From Nemertoderma westbladi (taxonomy: Eukaryota > Xenacoelomorpha > Nemertodermatida > Nemertodermatidae): a stretch of DNA of 64,000 nucleotides. The DNA lies in the NCBI GenBank assembly GCA_032718475.1, contig JAUCBJ010006289.1, forward strand, positions 1-64,000. Reading direction: 5' to 3'. This document shows, piece by piece, positions 45,480 through 57,007 of this stretch. Within the stretch, counting starts at the first letter, position 1, and each line of letters starts with the position of its first letter. The position numbers and the translations under genes were made by a program. The notes beneath the pieces are model-generated. The model did no database searches and had not been told where the DNA came from. It saw nothing but the letters and a program-made list of their open reading frames with translations.

Positions 45480-45790
45480 AGCACTACATTTTTAAAACTG
45501 ATGTCATTGTTACTATAAATATAGAACCATATAAAAGTATTATATATTATTCTTCGAACATAAATAATAATTAAAAAATAATGTTCTAGAAAATATAGCT
45601 AGTTTTTTTTATTTTTAAATAGCTAGTAAATTTTAAAAAATATTCAGTTTGGTAGATAAATTTTTTAATAAAAAATAATATAAATAAATATAATTTTTTG
45701 TATTACTAGATATTTTAAATTTGAAAAATAGCTAGCTTTATGTTCTAGAACATTATATATTTTATATTATTTATGATTTAGAATAGTGTA
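45480..45790. repeat. AT-rich GTTCTAGAAC-containing repeat
   Basis: Shares CATTGTTACTAT, TATAGAACCATATAAA, ATGTTCTAGAA and AGCTAGTTTTT words with 49210-49400 and with the MITE at 15058-15720. Ends not defined. Confidence 0.45.
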
Positions 45791-46019
45791 TAATACATAA
45801 TAGTCAAGTAGACAGTGGCAACCACCGTTCAAATTGGGAATGACTGCAGTTTTTTTTGCTGAAAATGTTAACTTGTATAAACCATTTGAAATTATGTTAT
45901 ATTTCACATAGTCCGCATTGAGCAATTTTTTCTAGAACACTATTTATCTTAAAAAAAAAAAAAAAACATTAATTTAATTAATTAATTATTATTATTAATT
46001 AATTAACCATTATTTAATG

Positions 46020-46050
46020 TCCGAGTTCGCTCGACCTAGTAGTAGTAGTA
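46020..46050 (+). repeat. Tail of the (TAG)n retroposon
   Basis: GTCCGAGTTCGCTCGACCTA followed by TAG repeats, identical to the tail of the 18966-19498 repeat; 5' truncated to about 30 bp, the signature of target-primed retroposition. Confidence 0.6.
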
Positions 46051-46565
46051 TTTATCTTAACGACAGATGTTTTACATAGCAACAATAATGAAATAACATG
46101 CAAGGGTATATTTATCTATTTAGACACTGGTCGGTCAATCATAAATAAGGAGAATCTAAGCTCGAGAAAATAAAAACTTAAGGAATAAGTATTATGTTTG
46201 AAGTTAGGAGTTACAAATTTTTCAACATTGCAGTGTTATGGCAAACACAGTTACAGGCAGTGAACTTGTAATACATACAAGGCTCGGTCGGTGTGCAATT
46301 TGGAGCTCATCACTGTGGCCAAGTAATTCACAGACATACCTCTCTCTCAGGAATACAAGCTGTCAGCTCGCTAACTCTCTCTAGACATGTATCCTCAAGA
46401 ACTGGTGGAAATATGTTAATTCGAATGTGGACTTTGTGGTCGATGCATTTATGGACAGAATGGCGCAGGTTTATCCTTAACGAAGTAGCAGTGGTTACCC
46501 AAACTGAGATGTGGGGCGAGCCACGAAGTGAGTGAGCCTTAGCGTAGTGGTACCATTAATCAACC

Positions 46566-46604
46566 TGTCGTTCTGTCGTTCTGTCGTTCTGTCGTTCTGT
46601 CGTG
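46566..46604. repeat. TGTCGTTC octamer microsatellite
   Basis: Five near-perfect copies of TGTCGTTC. Confidence 0.9.
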
Positions 46605-47215
46605 TTCAATTTTAAACGTTAATAACTCGGCTAATCTTTGATGAAATCTATCCAAACTTGGTACACATGTTGTTTGGCAAAAGTTTAGAAATTTTCCAAG
46701 TAGAATTTCCGTGTGGCCTTCGAGAAGCTAAGATAATAGCAGTTAATTAGTTAATTAAGTTATTACGGTAAAAACACCATTTTCAACCTGCCTTTTAAAG
46801 GAAATTAATTGTTTTACAGTAAAAGATTTAAATAATTATAATTAAAAATTATACAGATGTAATCCCCATACGCCATTCTATTATAGTTTTTAATTAGTTC
46901 AAGTGATTTGCTTTAATAATTGTGTCTTTGATAATTAATTTAATTGAATTTTTGCAAAGTAGTAAAATTAATGTTCTTAAAAATAATATTATTATTTTAT
47001 ATGTAACCTAGGAAATTAGCTACATTTTTTCGCTGCAGCTTTAAGAGTGTACATTAATTTAATATTATTTCAATACCCATATTACTACATCGGCATAAGA
47101 TGCGTTGGCGTTGTATCACCCATCTCCACATATCACACATATCCACATAGATGTATCAACAGTTACTCGCACAGTTTCGAAACTTCGCATATAGTTATAA
47201 CTGTATAAAGATCGT

Positions 47216-47500
47216 CAGTCTGCGTTTAGGAAAAATATTTTATAACAAAACAGGACAAGCGACGAGCGCAACGAGGCATATAATGAAGACGAGTACTGCG
47301 TTGACTAAATTATTATATAAACCACCTGGCTTCACATATTGATCGCATCCCTAGTTATTATTATTATAAAGAACGTCCTAGCCTGCGTTTAAGAAATATA
47401 TTTAAATACAAAACAGGACGAACGCAACGAGGCTTATACTGAATACGAGTACTGCGTTTATTATATTCCTATAAACCATCTGGCTTTGCATATTGAACGT
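47216..47500. repeat. Diverged direct duplication (about 180 bp period)
   Basis: 47216-47345 and 47388-47500 share CTGCGTTTA(G/A)GAAA, CAAAACAGGACRA, GCAACGAGGC, GAGTACTGCGTT and CATATTGA in the same order. Confidence 0.75.
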
Positions 47501-48629
47501 GCGATTGGAAATAAGTTCGTGCTACCCTTCCGTGGGTGGTAGATGTCGCGGTTATGTATTGGTGGTTGGGAAGGGTGGGGGGGGGGGGGGGGGAGAGATT
47601 AAAAGGGGTAAACACGTACTGTCCCCCTTTCTTTGATTGATTGGTGGTGTGGGTAAATTTCTCAAAACCTGATTTTGTGATACAGTCGCTCAATTTTAAT
47701 TTGTATCTCATAACTGGGCCTCGTGCTGCGCGAAGGCCCCACGAACGTGTTATTTCTGTAAGGTGATGTTCGGTATTACCAGTGGACCGTGAAATGAAAG
47801 GTGAAGGAATGTCGATGAAACAACTTCTGCATTTGCAGTAATTACTCATAGTTAATGTTGGATAATATATTTATTTACACGTTATCACAGTCCTTGTTCG
47901 CACACTTGTAATAAAAATCAAGCCCAATTTAATGTAATAAAGCCCAATTTATAAATTGCTGCCACATCCAACCAAAGTTTGTAGGCTATAGTGGCGGATG
48001 CCGGCTACATACAGCCGCTCTCCAGAATAATACTTACGAGCTCGCTCTTCTTATATTCTTGACTGCTGCAGTATCCGTTAAATGTAAACTTCATATCTGA
48101 AATAAATAATACTTCCATTATATTTTGTGCAAGATATTTCGCAATGCTAGGTTACCTTTGCAGAAATTAAAAGTTCGAATAAAAAGTTCTAGGAATTAGA
48201 ATAATATTATGAATATCCAGTCGGTCGAAGACGAACTGAAGGCATCTCTTCGAAAATAGGGAGGGACTTTAGTCGCAATCAAAATTCATCCCTCTCCAGG
48301 GAAAATCGACGCAAATAACAGCTGGTTACTCTCAAAAGTAAAACTGTTACCTGTTCTATTGACTTTCGTTTATTGTTTTGGTTAGAATAATGTGCCACTG
48401 TAACATTCTTCTTTCACTAAATTGGTAATTTTTATATTGAGACAACATATTAATTCGCTGAGATGGGATTTACATCCCATTTGTTTCCCCCTCTCCTGTC
48501 TCCCTCTTCAATAGCTGCTACCCGACGGTAGGACTGGTGCTACTCCTATCCCAAGGTTTGCTCCCAGTAATTCAACAGGTACTCATTTTATCGACCCCTG
48601 TGGATGAAAGAAGGTAGAGAAGAATGAGA

Positions 48630-49085
48630 ACCAACCTGTTGAAACTTAGAAAGACACTAAAGATTTCTACAAAGAACGCCCGCACTCTAAAACTGCTTAG
48701 TAAACATTATTATAGCTCTGGCAATGGAATATAATATCGACATCATTTGTATTCAAGAATATCACATTTGTCATGAGACATTGCCATCAAGTATAATGAA
48801 TGACATTTGAAATGAAAGGTCCTAATTGGTTCGGATTACAGAATCGTGACTGCGGAGATCAGACTCAGTTTGAGAGCCAGCAAACCCAGGACAAGCAAGC
48901 GAATCAACAATCAACTATGCCTGGGAGAAACTCAGAACTGACAATAATGTAGTAAAGGAAGCTTACACAGTAGAAGTTCAAAACCGCAAGAGAGAAGCTC
49001 TTAAGATACTCCAAAGTAAAACAGAACAACCAACAGCCGAAAACATCAACAAGGTTGAGAAAGCTATACAGCTTGGGCAGCCAGA
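48630..49085 (+). pseudogene. RTE-like LINE endonuclease relic
   Basis: KISTKNARTLKLLSKH then IALAMEYNIDIICIQEYHIC resembles the start of AP endonuclease domains in LINEs (TxNVRTL... xxIDIxxIQEHR). After decayed sequence, YAWEKLRTDNNVVKEAYTVE and VQNRKREALKIL (48920-49010) match the inter-domain region before RT in the same type. Stops separate the blocks; RT itself is absent. Confidence 0.5.
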
Positions 49086-49209
49086 ACCCCGCCCCATTAC
49101 TAACTGCAGTATTACAGTAATAGTTTATTACAGTAGTAGTATTAGCAGTTGTAGTAGTAGTACTAACAGCAGTATTATGATATAAGTGCGCTATGATTCC
49201 ATTTGCCAC

Positions 49210-49400
49210 TACACTTTTTAAACATTATTCATTGTTACTATGGCAACAATAATAGTTATAGAACACCATATAAATGTTATTTAACTATTCTAGAACATAA
49301 ATAAAATGAAAAATATTATGTTCTAGAACGTGTACCTAGTTATTTTTTAATTTTAAATTAGCTATTAATTTTAAAAAAATTCAGATTTCAACTAAATTGT
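49210..49400. repeat. AT-rich GTTCTAGAAC-containing repeat
   Basis: Contains CATTGTTACTATGGCAACAA, CTATTCTAGAACATAAATAA and ATGTTCTAGAACGTG; related to 45480-45790. Confidence 0.45.
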
Positions 49401-50091
49401 TTCAACTAAATTGTCTAAAAAATTTTATTGGATGGAGACGTTTTTAAATTCTTCGTATCGCGGCAATCTTGTTTCGCAAATGGCAAAAGTCCTTTCTCAT
49501 ATTGCTATCGCTGCATTTTATCACGGGTTTCCAACTTTTGGATCTATTGCCTTACATAAGGCGGTAGATCCAGATAAGGCAATCTTTCTCAAAACTAAAT
49601 GTCACTATTAATCACAATTTTTTTAATTATGTTAGCCAATGCACTCATCTCCTCCAACTCTCTTTATGGCCCTTTTCATTGCCTAAATGTAGCCTATTAC
49701 TGCAATGTTTTGAAATATGTGTTGCATTAAACATAATATTCTAGAATGTGTAATGTTGTTGCTAACACATTCCGTAAGCCAGGGTTACTTTGAACGATTT
49801 CAGCCTATTGCATTGTCTGGAATCGAATAGTCTGAATGTACTGATAAGTTTGCAAATGCAATAGAACATTTCACTATTAGGCTATAGGTACCTCATATAA
49901 CCTTTGGGTTATTGGGTACCTAGAGCCTTTTTTTTATAACTCAAAGTTTGTTCAAAGTACCCCATCTTTTGGGGTTACTTTGAACAGTAATAGTATTGAA
50001 TGTATGTTCAATATTAAACAAACACAGTGGTTACATGAACATATTTATATGTTTTAAAAAATAATTGAGGGGTTTACACCCCTCAAAGAAA

Positions 50092-50811
50092 TCAATAGTC
50101 ACTGTCCTCAATGTCCTCATCAGCCCAGTTATCACTATCAATGGCCTCATCAGTCCAGTCATCACTACCAATGGCCCCATTGGTGTCCTCATCACTCCCA
50201 CTACTGGCCTCACCAGTTCCATCAACAGCTTCATCAGTCATCTCATCATAAAATTCATCATTATTTGAGTCTTCTTTAGTGGTACTCTTTCCTTCACCTT
50301 TGCTGGCTTGTGTCCTATGTTGTGCCCTCTTCCTCTTATTCTTACCAGCTTGTTCGTGTTCAGGTTGAGGACTAGACTGCTGTAAATCGCTGATTTGTAC
50401 AGCTTTTCTGTGTATCACCTTTCTTCCCCGACGTTTTCGCACCTGACCCTCACCCTGTCCACGATTCTTTCTAAGTATGTCGATCACCGTCTCATTGAGT
50501 ATGTCCACATTAGCTGCCTCTGGTCTGGTTTTGTCAGGGATACGTTTCAAAACTTGGGATCGATCAATAGGTGATAATCCAGTTGCCTTAAATCCACCAA
50601 TATTGCTACCATTAACTTCTATGGCGTTTATGAGCCTCTTCAATAGCCCAGGGAATTGTGGATTAGGTACTGTTCCCTTTGAACGACATTCCGTTCTTCA
50701 CTTCATCAAGATGGCCCGTCAGTGTACTTTCAATGGGCGAAAAAAAGCTACATCCAGTGGCTGCATTATGTGTATGCAGTTTGGCACAATTGGTATTATC
50801 TTAATGTTAGG
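50092..50811 (-). pseudogene. Tigger/pogo-type DDE transposase, C-terminal part
   Basis: The minus strand from 50811 reads CIHIMQPLDVAFFRPLKVH, a hallmark of Tigger/CENP-B-like transposases just before the last catalytic region, then after a stop and frameshift MKRLINAIEVNGSNIGGFKA, TGLSPIDRSQVLKRIPDKT and VDILNETVIDILRKNRGQGE. The C-terminus is a basic stretch (KRRGRKVIHRKA) followed by an acidic tail (SDEDTNGAIGSDDWTDEA) ending at 50092. Upstream coding sequence is cut off by the CTCTTATAG MITE at 50812. A CAGGGTTACTTTGAAC motif at 49787, with related inverted words at 49946-49990, may mark the element 3' end. Confidence 0.75.
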
Positions 50812-51045
50812 CTCTCTTATAGTTTGCCGTGCCACCTATATATACAACATAATTCTATTTAGATTGTAATATACTCTACGAACAATTACATTTTGTTACG
50901 TTTAACTTTTTTATACTAGCTAGTTTTTGTTTCTTTTTTTTAAATGTTCTAGAACTAGCACTAGCTAATTTGTTAATTATTTTAATTTTTTATTGTATGT
51001 TATCTTTGTATAATTTTTACTAGAATATTTTTACTAGAAAGGCAT
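50812..51045. mobile_element. MITE copy (CTCTTATAGTTTGCCGTGCC end)
   Basis: Begins CTCTTATAGTTTGCCGTGCC and continues with ATATACTCTACGAACAATTA and CATTTTGTTACG, matching 15130 onward; includes TAGCTAGTTTTTGTTTC and AAATGTTCTAGAAC. The right end was not found. It truncates the Tigger fragment. Confidence 0.6.
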
Positions 51046-51575
51046 TTCCTAAAGGAAATGCAACCACGAAGCTAAGGAAAATTAAACACACTTTGACTCA
51101 TCAGTTCATTGGTTTACCTAGTTAAGTCATAGGTCTTAATTAAACTCCAATCACCATGGCAACTGGAGTTTTCTAGAACTGCTTGGTTTTACATTAAGAT
51201 CCAGTTTGTAGTTCCGTGACACAAATTGACTTCGAGGAAGTTTCATTGAGTAGCTGATGTCCAAAATTAAAGATGTATTTTTGTTAAAACATCAGTTTGC
51301 AGTGGTTGTCTTGGAAACTGATGAATATAACAACGTTAATTGGATGCAGAATAAGTGATATAGTGGGGGTAGGGGTTGGTCCCAAGTCGTAATATCTTAA
51401 TGTTATGGTTTAAATAATCATTTTATAAATTTGAACATCTGTTTAGCCTGGTTGCCCTGGTAACTAAATTTTCTAATTGACCTCAATAAGTGAAACTATT
51501 GTCCTTATCATTGAGTTGAAAAATTTAAAGTTTCGATCTAATGTAAAATTCAAACGTCGAATTCATGTTTCTGCA

Positions 51576-51790
51576 CATATTATTGGGAACATACTTACCG
51601 TGTTCTGCGCCTAATGTTGGAAACATACTTACCGTGTTCTGCGCCTATTGTTGGAAACATACTTACTGTGTTCTGCGCCTATTGTTGAGAACATACTTAC
51701 CGTATTCTGCACATATTATTGGGAACATACTTACCGTGTTCTGGTCTATTATTGAGAACATATTTACCGTGTCCTGTGCCTATTATTGAG
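51576..51790. repeat. 34 bp minisatellite, about six copies
   Basis: Unit GAACATACTTACCGTGTTCT GCGCCTATTGTTGA with variants; period 34 bp (TTCT at 51603, 51637 and so on). Confidence 0.92.
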
Positions 51791-51795
51791 AAATG

Positions 51796-51905
51796 AGATT
51801 GATTCAAACACATGAAAAATTACATTCAAGGAACAGCTATTTACATTGCTTCAAACACATGTAAAATTACATACAACATCTATTTACATAGCTTCAAACA
51901 CTTAA
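51796..51905. repeat. Two-copy repeat of about 50 bp
   Basis: TTCAAACACATGAAAAATTA ... CTATTTACATTGC is followed by TTCAAACACATGTAAAATTA ... CTATTTACATAGC, with a partial third TTCAAACAC. Confidence 0.85.
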
Positions 51906-52082
51906 ATTAAGAATGTTTAGTAGCGAAAAATGCAATTGATTTGTAAATAAATAGAACGAAGTTTTAACTTCAATTAATAACAAAAAGCACAAATATGTGA
52001 ATATTACATTCGGGAACAGTTTGGACCCATTCTAACTATACACCAGGACCCGTAATATAGTGTCATTTTCTGATGACACGGA

Positions 52083-52108
52083 CCCCCCCCCCCCCCCCCC
52101 CCCCCCCC
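52083..52108. repeat. C26 homopolymer tract
   Basis: Twenty-six consecutive C, followed by a T run. Confidence 0.95.
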
Positions 52109-53169
52109 GTTTTTTTATACAAATCTTTATCATATTGTTTGAAATTTGAAACGCAACTAGTTCAACTCACCGTGGTTGTTACCATGAAGCCGGAATTTTC
52201 AATTTCGCCTTTAAATTTTATTTATAAGCGTTTTAAAAAACATGATAATATTCATTTACAAATTGGTCAAAAAGTGGGCACCCAGGACACACTAATGCCT
52301 ATATAATAATGGTGGTTAATATATAAATGACCCAAATCTAAATTACCATGAATATAATGCAAGGAGCAAGCTAAATTCAAAATTGCAATGTAAAACAAAC
52401 TAGCTTTAATTCAAACAATAGTGTTCAACAATGTTTATATTAGTTGTCATGGAAACGCATTAAGCTCCTTTAGGAAATTTGCTTTGTCATACTGTATACT
52501 AAATAACTTGCTCCACTTACAGGACCGTTTTAGAATATATTTTAAGGGGGTTGGGTGGAGGGAGAAGTAGATAATGAATGTGATGTACTCAAGGACAACT
52601 CTACTACTACTAATTCTAGTAGAGTTTTCCTTGGATGTACTACTAATGAATGTTTATTTCTGGACCATTTCACAATAAGTTCTATCATATGTTTCAACAC
52701 ATGCAGTGTCCCTGAAACTTTCCTTGTTTACCGGTAGATTAAGTGAATATTAATGATTTTTATATTAAAACAACTGTTTGAAGCGGTTGTCATGGAAACA
52801 GAAAAATTGAAAAATTTAATTAGGATGCAGAATAAGTGCTATTGCGGGGTAGGCGATGCTCCTATAGAATAAGTCATAATATATTTTATAATTTAATTAG
52901 TGTTTCGTCCGGCATCAGGACTCATCAGCAGTACTGCCATGTACTGGACACCTGGGATAGCAAAGGGCGCCCTGCTTCTGCTAGCGGACTACAGTACGTA
53001 GGGTAGGTAGGATGCGGCTACGTCCAAAATGAGGGAACATACAGCCAAAGGTTAGAAAACCAAAGGGTTCGTGTCAAGTAGTCGAAATTCACATAAGTTA
53101 GCATATAGCTTTCACATGTCCATATAATGCTATGTTTATAAAATGCTTTCCGTTCACATTGGAAGGGGA

Positions 53170-53655
53170 GGGGGCCAAGTCTTTGTTCTTCAGTCTTCAT
53201 TCTTCATTCTTCAGTCTCCGTTCTTCATTCTTCGTTCTTCACTCCTCATTAATCAGTCTTCGTTCTTCAGTCCTCATTCTTCAGTCTTCGTTCTGCAGTC
53301 TTCATTCTTCAGTCTTCATTCTTCAGTCCTCATTCTTCAGTCTTCGTTCTGCAGTCTTCATTCTGCAGTCTTCGTTATTCAGTCCTCATTCTTCAGTCTT
53401 AGTTCTGGAGTCTTCGTTCTTCAGTCTTCGTTCTTCAGTCCTCATTCTTCAGACTTCATTCTGCAGTCTTCGTTCTTCAGTCTTCGTTCTTCAGTCCTCA
53501 TTCTTCAGTCTTCGTTCTTCAGTCCTCATTTGTCAGTCTTCGTTCTTCAGTCTTCGTTCTTCAGTCTTCGTTCTTCAGTCCTCATTCTACAGTCTTCGTT
53601 CTTCAGTCTCCATTCTTCGTTCTTCACTCCTCATACTTCAGTCTTCAGTCTTCAG
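53170..53655. repeat. Polypyrimidine-rich minisatellite
   Basis: About 485 bp built of TTCATTCTTCAGTCTTCGTT/CTTCAGTCCT-type units (basic step about 10-14 bp, higher-order about 30-40 bp). The plus strand is almost all C/T with regular AG breaks. Two frames stay open across it and would give Ser/Phe/Leu repeats, a by-product of the repeat. Confidence 0.93.
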
Positions 53656-53660
53656 ACAAA

Positions 53661-53818
53661 CGTTGTAGGGGTTGTTGACCGAGCAACTGACGTTGTAGGG
53701 GTAGCAGACCGAGCAACCAATGTTGTAGGGGCACTGACTGAGTGACCAATGGTGTAGGGGTCGTTGACCAAGTGAACGACGTTGTAGCGGTCACCGACCA
53801 AGCACCGACATTGTAGTT
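53661..53818. repeat. Minisatellite of about 30 bp, five copies
   Basis: Unit GTTGTAGGGGTTGTTGACCG AGCAACTGAC with variants, immediately following the polypyrimidine array. Confidence 0.9.
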
Positions 53819-54454
53819 GTCAACCCCAGTTCCCTAGGCTGGTAATGCCTAGGCTTAATAACTCGATCCGTGTTGGACAATTAAACATTTGTCATTTTTG
53901 TAATTGAAACATGCTCAAAAATAGTAGAAATACACTTAAAATAATTGAAATATGCGCAATACATTTCACTATGAGTCGGTCGCAGAAATGATAGAAGATT
54001 ACATATGTCGAATCTGGATGAGGTATCAATCCAGGGGGAACACATGGTAGACATTAGGTAGTCGATAACATCTTTGTTGGTTGTCAAAACATTGATATTT
54101 ATATGTATTTATATATATATTTCATCATCAAATATGAATGATCTACATTAGCTCTCATTAATAGTCCCATTGTCGTATCTCATCTTCTTTCATATTCAAA
54201 TTATGTTTTATAATTAATCCTACTACCGGTACTTAATCCTGAGCGTAACAAACTCAAGGATGAAGTCTGCTATACTACTAAAAATACTACTACTATGTCA
54301 TGCGAGCTCAGACAAAAGTCTTTTATAACAAAATCCCTGCCAGAAAATACTGTTTAATTGAAAACTTAAAAAATACATGTATATATCATATTTGTAATAA
54401 TGGTAAATCCATAATATTCTGATAACACATATAAAAAAATGGAAAAATCTAGAT

Positions 54455-55361
54455 TTATGTATTCATTTCATATAAAATAACTCTTGATTTGGTACATATA
54501 ATTTTTTTAGCAGAATCCCATGTCAACTTAGTCACTATTTTATCATCAAAACGTATCCAGTTAGAATTTGAATTCCCTCTTACTATCGCAATATATTGAC
54601 CTGCTGATGAAGTTTGTCCTAGGTGAATTATGGCAGAATTTAAAGTGAACTTGTGATATGTTTTAGTTTTCACTTCCTACAGAGAGATTTCTGTTGGTGT
54701 GATAAGTTTTGTTGTAGATCTTAATGGTTGATTTTCATTTGCATAGCGTTCAACCCGGATATATATTACATGTGGAAGTATATAATATCCATTGGAAGAA
54801 TTATGCACAAAATTACCACATAAAGCACATCTATGATCGTCAGCATAAATCACCCCTATGTTTGTATTACTGTAGGTAATTGCATCTTTTAAATCTATGA
54901 TGGACAAATGCAAATGCTGTAAACAAAATATTGATGTAGATTGTGCCTTTATTAAGTAGTGTATCTCTTGCATTGGTGTTATTTTGGCAGACATCTCTTT
55001 TACATTCCACACCAGAAATAATTTTCATTTTATTTTCGATTGGCATACCCATACACATTATATGTGCAATGAATGCACGGAGACATTCATCCGCATCATA
55101 TTGATAGTTAAAATGCCAATCAGGTAACAGTTGCTGTATCATGTCAATTAGCGATATCATTGTACCTTCATCTACGTCATCATCTAACTGTGACAAACCT
55201 CTAAGTATCTTCCAAAATATTTGGAAAATGCATGGATATTGGCATGCTTCAGGCTCACAATAATGTATCTCATTTATTTTCAGAGCTTGTTGGATTTGAT
55301 GTAAATTAAATAATGATATGATACTTGAATTTATGAAACAAGTATTGCCCAAATTTTTCAA
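54455..55361 (-). pseudogene. USP-like (C19) ubiquitin protease domain of a helicase element
   Basis: Cys box GLKNLGNTCFINSSI (frame junction at 55361; catalytic Cys present), DADECLRAFI corresponding to the QDAHEFL box, zinc-type CALCGNF, LPHVIYIRVERY with TPTEISL (LPxxLxIHLxRF region), and His box region LNSAIIHLGQTSSAGQYIAI then NWIRFDDKIVTKLTWDSA. USPs cleave ubiquitin from proteins. The catalytic His is Gln here (GQY instead of GHY), so this copy is probably inactive. Three frames are used (55361-54867, 55012-54677, 54673-54455) with indels near 54940 and 54675. It follows the Pif1 helicase and linker on the same strand, so it was probably the C-terminal domain of the same protein. Confidence 0.75.
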
Positions 55362-55993
55362 CCCGACAACACTACTTTAACTGAATCACTATTCACAACC
55401 TGCAAAACTGTACATAATGGTTGATCAATGTATAAAGTAGGGGAGTTTGGAAGATTGATTTCCCATGCACTTTTACTCAAGGCAACAATTTCTAGAATAT
55501 TACTACCACTACTGCTACTATGTGTTACAAGTGGTTGGAGGTTAGTATTCTTATTTTGCAAAGCTGCATTTTTTTTACTTTCTACTACAGTATTATGTAT
55601 CTTTTTCAAAGACGAACTTTTTGCAACATTTTTTGCTGGCTTTGCTTTCATTGATTGTTGGTATTTATATATTTCATCCCTTTCAGCATTAGAGAGTATT
55701 CGTGGTGATTTGGACAATAGATACTCATTTGAATTAGACATTTTCAAAATAACCTCTTCGATCGCATTTTGCTTCAAAATATGTAGTGGTAATTGTGAAG
55801 ATAAAATTAGTTTGACAATAACATCGGTTGCAGATATACCTTCCTTCCATTGTTCACTTACTTTATCTGCAATTTTATTTTCCCTTTCAGTCCAGGTTGT
55901 CCCATAGCTGTCACCTTTTCCTACAGCTTCTTGCCGAAGAGTGATTTCTGCTTTTATCCTTAGGGACCACTCAAAGATTTGGGAATCAATCAC
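55358..55993 (-). pseudogene. Linker between Pif1 helicase and USP domain
   Basis: 211 residues, starting VIDSQIFEWSLRIKAEITLR. Lys/Ser-rich later part (SMKAKPAKNVAKSSSLKKIH) suggests a flexible linker; the final VNSDSVKVV runs into the USP Cys box after a one-base shift. The junction with the helicase end (EVKIQKTQS) is another one-base shift at about 55990. No known domain recognised. Confidence 0.55.
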
Positions 55994-56645
55994 ATTTGGA
56001 TTGAGTCTTTTGAATTTTTACTTCCATATATGAAGGAAACTGACCTTCAGGTATATGCATGTCAGATAGTGCACTTACCCTGGAATTTGATACTAATACG
56101 AGCCCAGGTATATATGCATGCTCACGAACTGAAACTATATCCTTTTCGGGTGATGCACCCTGTCCTTTAAAAGCTGTCTGAGCATCAGCACCTTCTAAGG
56201 GATGTCCATATCTTATTTTTGGTACAGCCTTCTTTTTTGTTGTTTTTAGAGGCTGCCAGGTGACTGGAATTGGTACAAAATCTTTCATTTCTGGGTGTCC
56301 TAATATATTTGGACCACCCATATTTGAATAATTGCTTACTCTTATGACCTGGTAATCTGGAAGTGCTGGAGGGTTCTGTGGCAATTTAAAGGTTGCTTTA
56401 AATTCCTCAGGTAAATCTGCAAGCATTTCAATAGTTGCTGTTTCTCCATTTATTAATATCAGATTACTTCTAACAGGGAGTTGTTTAATTGGTGATGATT
56501 GAAGGTCAATGGGCTTTGTTGTCACCAGACCATTGAGTGCATTCTTAAGTATATTGTTTTTAATATTAAGTTCATATGTGTTATCAAAATATAATGGACC
56601 TATATATTCATATATTCCCCCATTAAAAAGTCCAAGAGCAGAATT
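55986..56645 (-). pseudogene. Pif1-like helicase, C-terminal part
   Basis: Begins at the LINE target site with NSALGLFNGGIYEYIG, then VRSNLILINGETATI, LPDYQVIRVSNYSNMGGPNI and DFVPIPVTW (Pif1 2B region; compare LPxxVxVxFDNYxGP...VPIxPVT), QTAFKGQGASPEKDIVSVRE (equivalent of TIHKSQGLTL), and AYIPGLVLVSNSRVSAL (ALSRVxxL, motif VI). Continuous with the upstream helicase piece at 60819-61660 once the LINE is removed. Confidence 0.75.
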
Positions 56646-57007
56646 CTTCCAGTAATATAATAGCAGTAGAAATAATTAATTAATAATACAGACAAATATT
56701 AGAAAACTATGTAATAATTAACAGATTAATAATGAAGTAACAGTTAGATGATAATAATGAAGTAACAGTTAGTTAGATGATAAGTACAGAGTAATTTTAA
56801 ATAAAGGTCTAGTGCAAAAAATACGTTAAAATAAGCTAGATGTCTAGAAAGCTGGAAGTTAAAAGTAGAGTTTAAAATGAGATAAAAATAACTTAAAGTA
56901 GCGGGGGTCGTCTAAAAAAATAAAATAAAAAGATACTTAATTAAAAAGAAAAGAAAATTAAATTAAATTAAAAATTAAATAAATAATTAAATACAAACAA
57001 CACAATA

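Larger units (their letters stand above)
51300..52880. repeat. Diverged repeat pair
   Basis: 51300-51405 and 52770-52880 share GTTGTCNTGGAAAC, TTAATTGGATGCAGAATAAG (second copy TTAATTAGGATGCAGAATAA) and GGGGTAGG before a TCC word. The pair flanks the minisatellites. Confidence 0.6.

Noticed and set aside
46293-46535. 80-codon frame with Trp/His-rich sequence
   Set aside because: No family match, no supporting context, and composition unlike a conserved domain.
51565-51789. 74-codon frame with repeated VFCAYCWKHTY-like units
   Set aside because: A product of the 34 bp minisatellite; the unit is not a multiple of three, so the translation does not even repeat regularly.
53132-53745. Two long Ser/Phe/Leu-repeat open frames
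   Set aside because: They are direct translations of the CT-rich minisatellite, open in two frames at once; no start context or domain supports a protein.
53660-54454. Helitron-type 3' terminus (hairpin plus CTRR) downstream of the USP domain
   Set aside because: Nothing convincing was found by eye; a defined end would be needed to call the element a Helitron.
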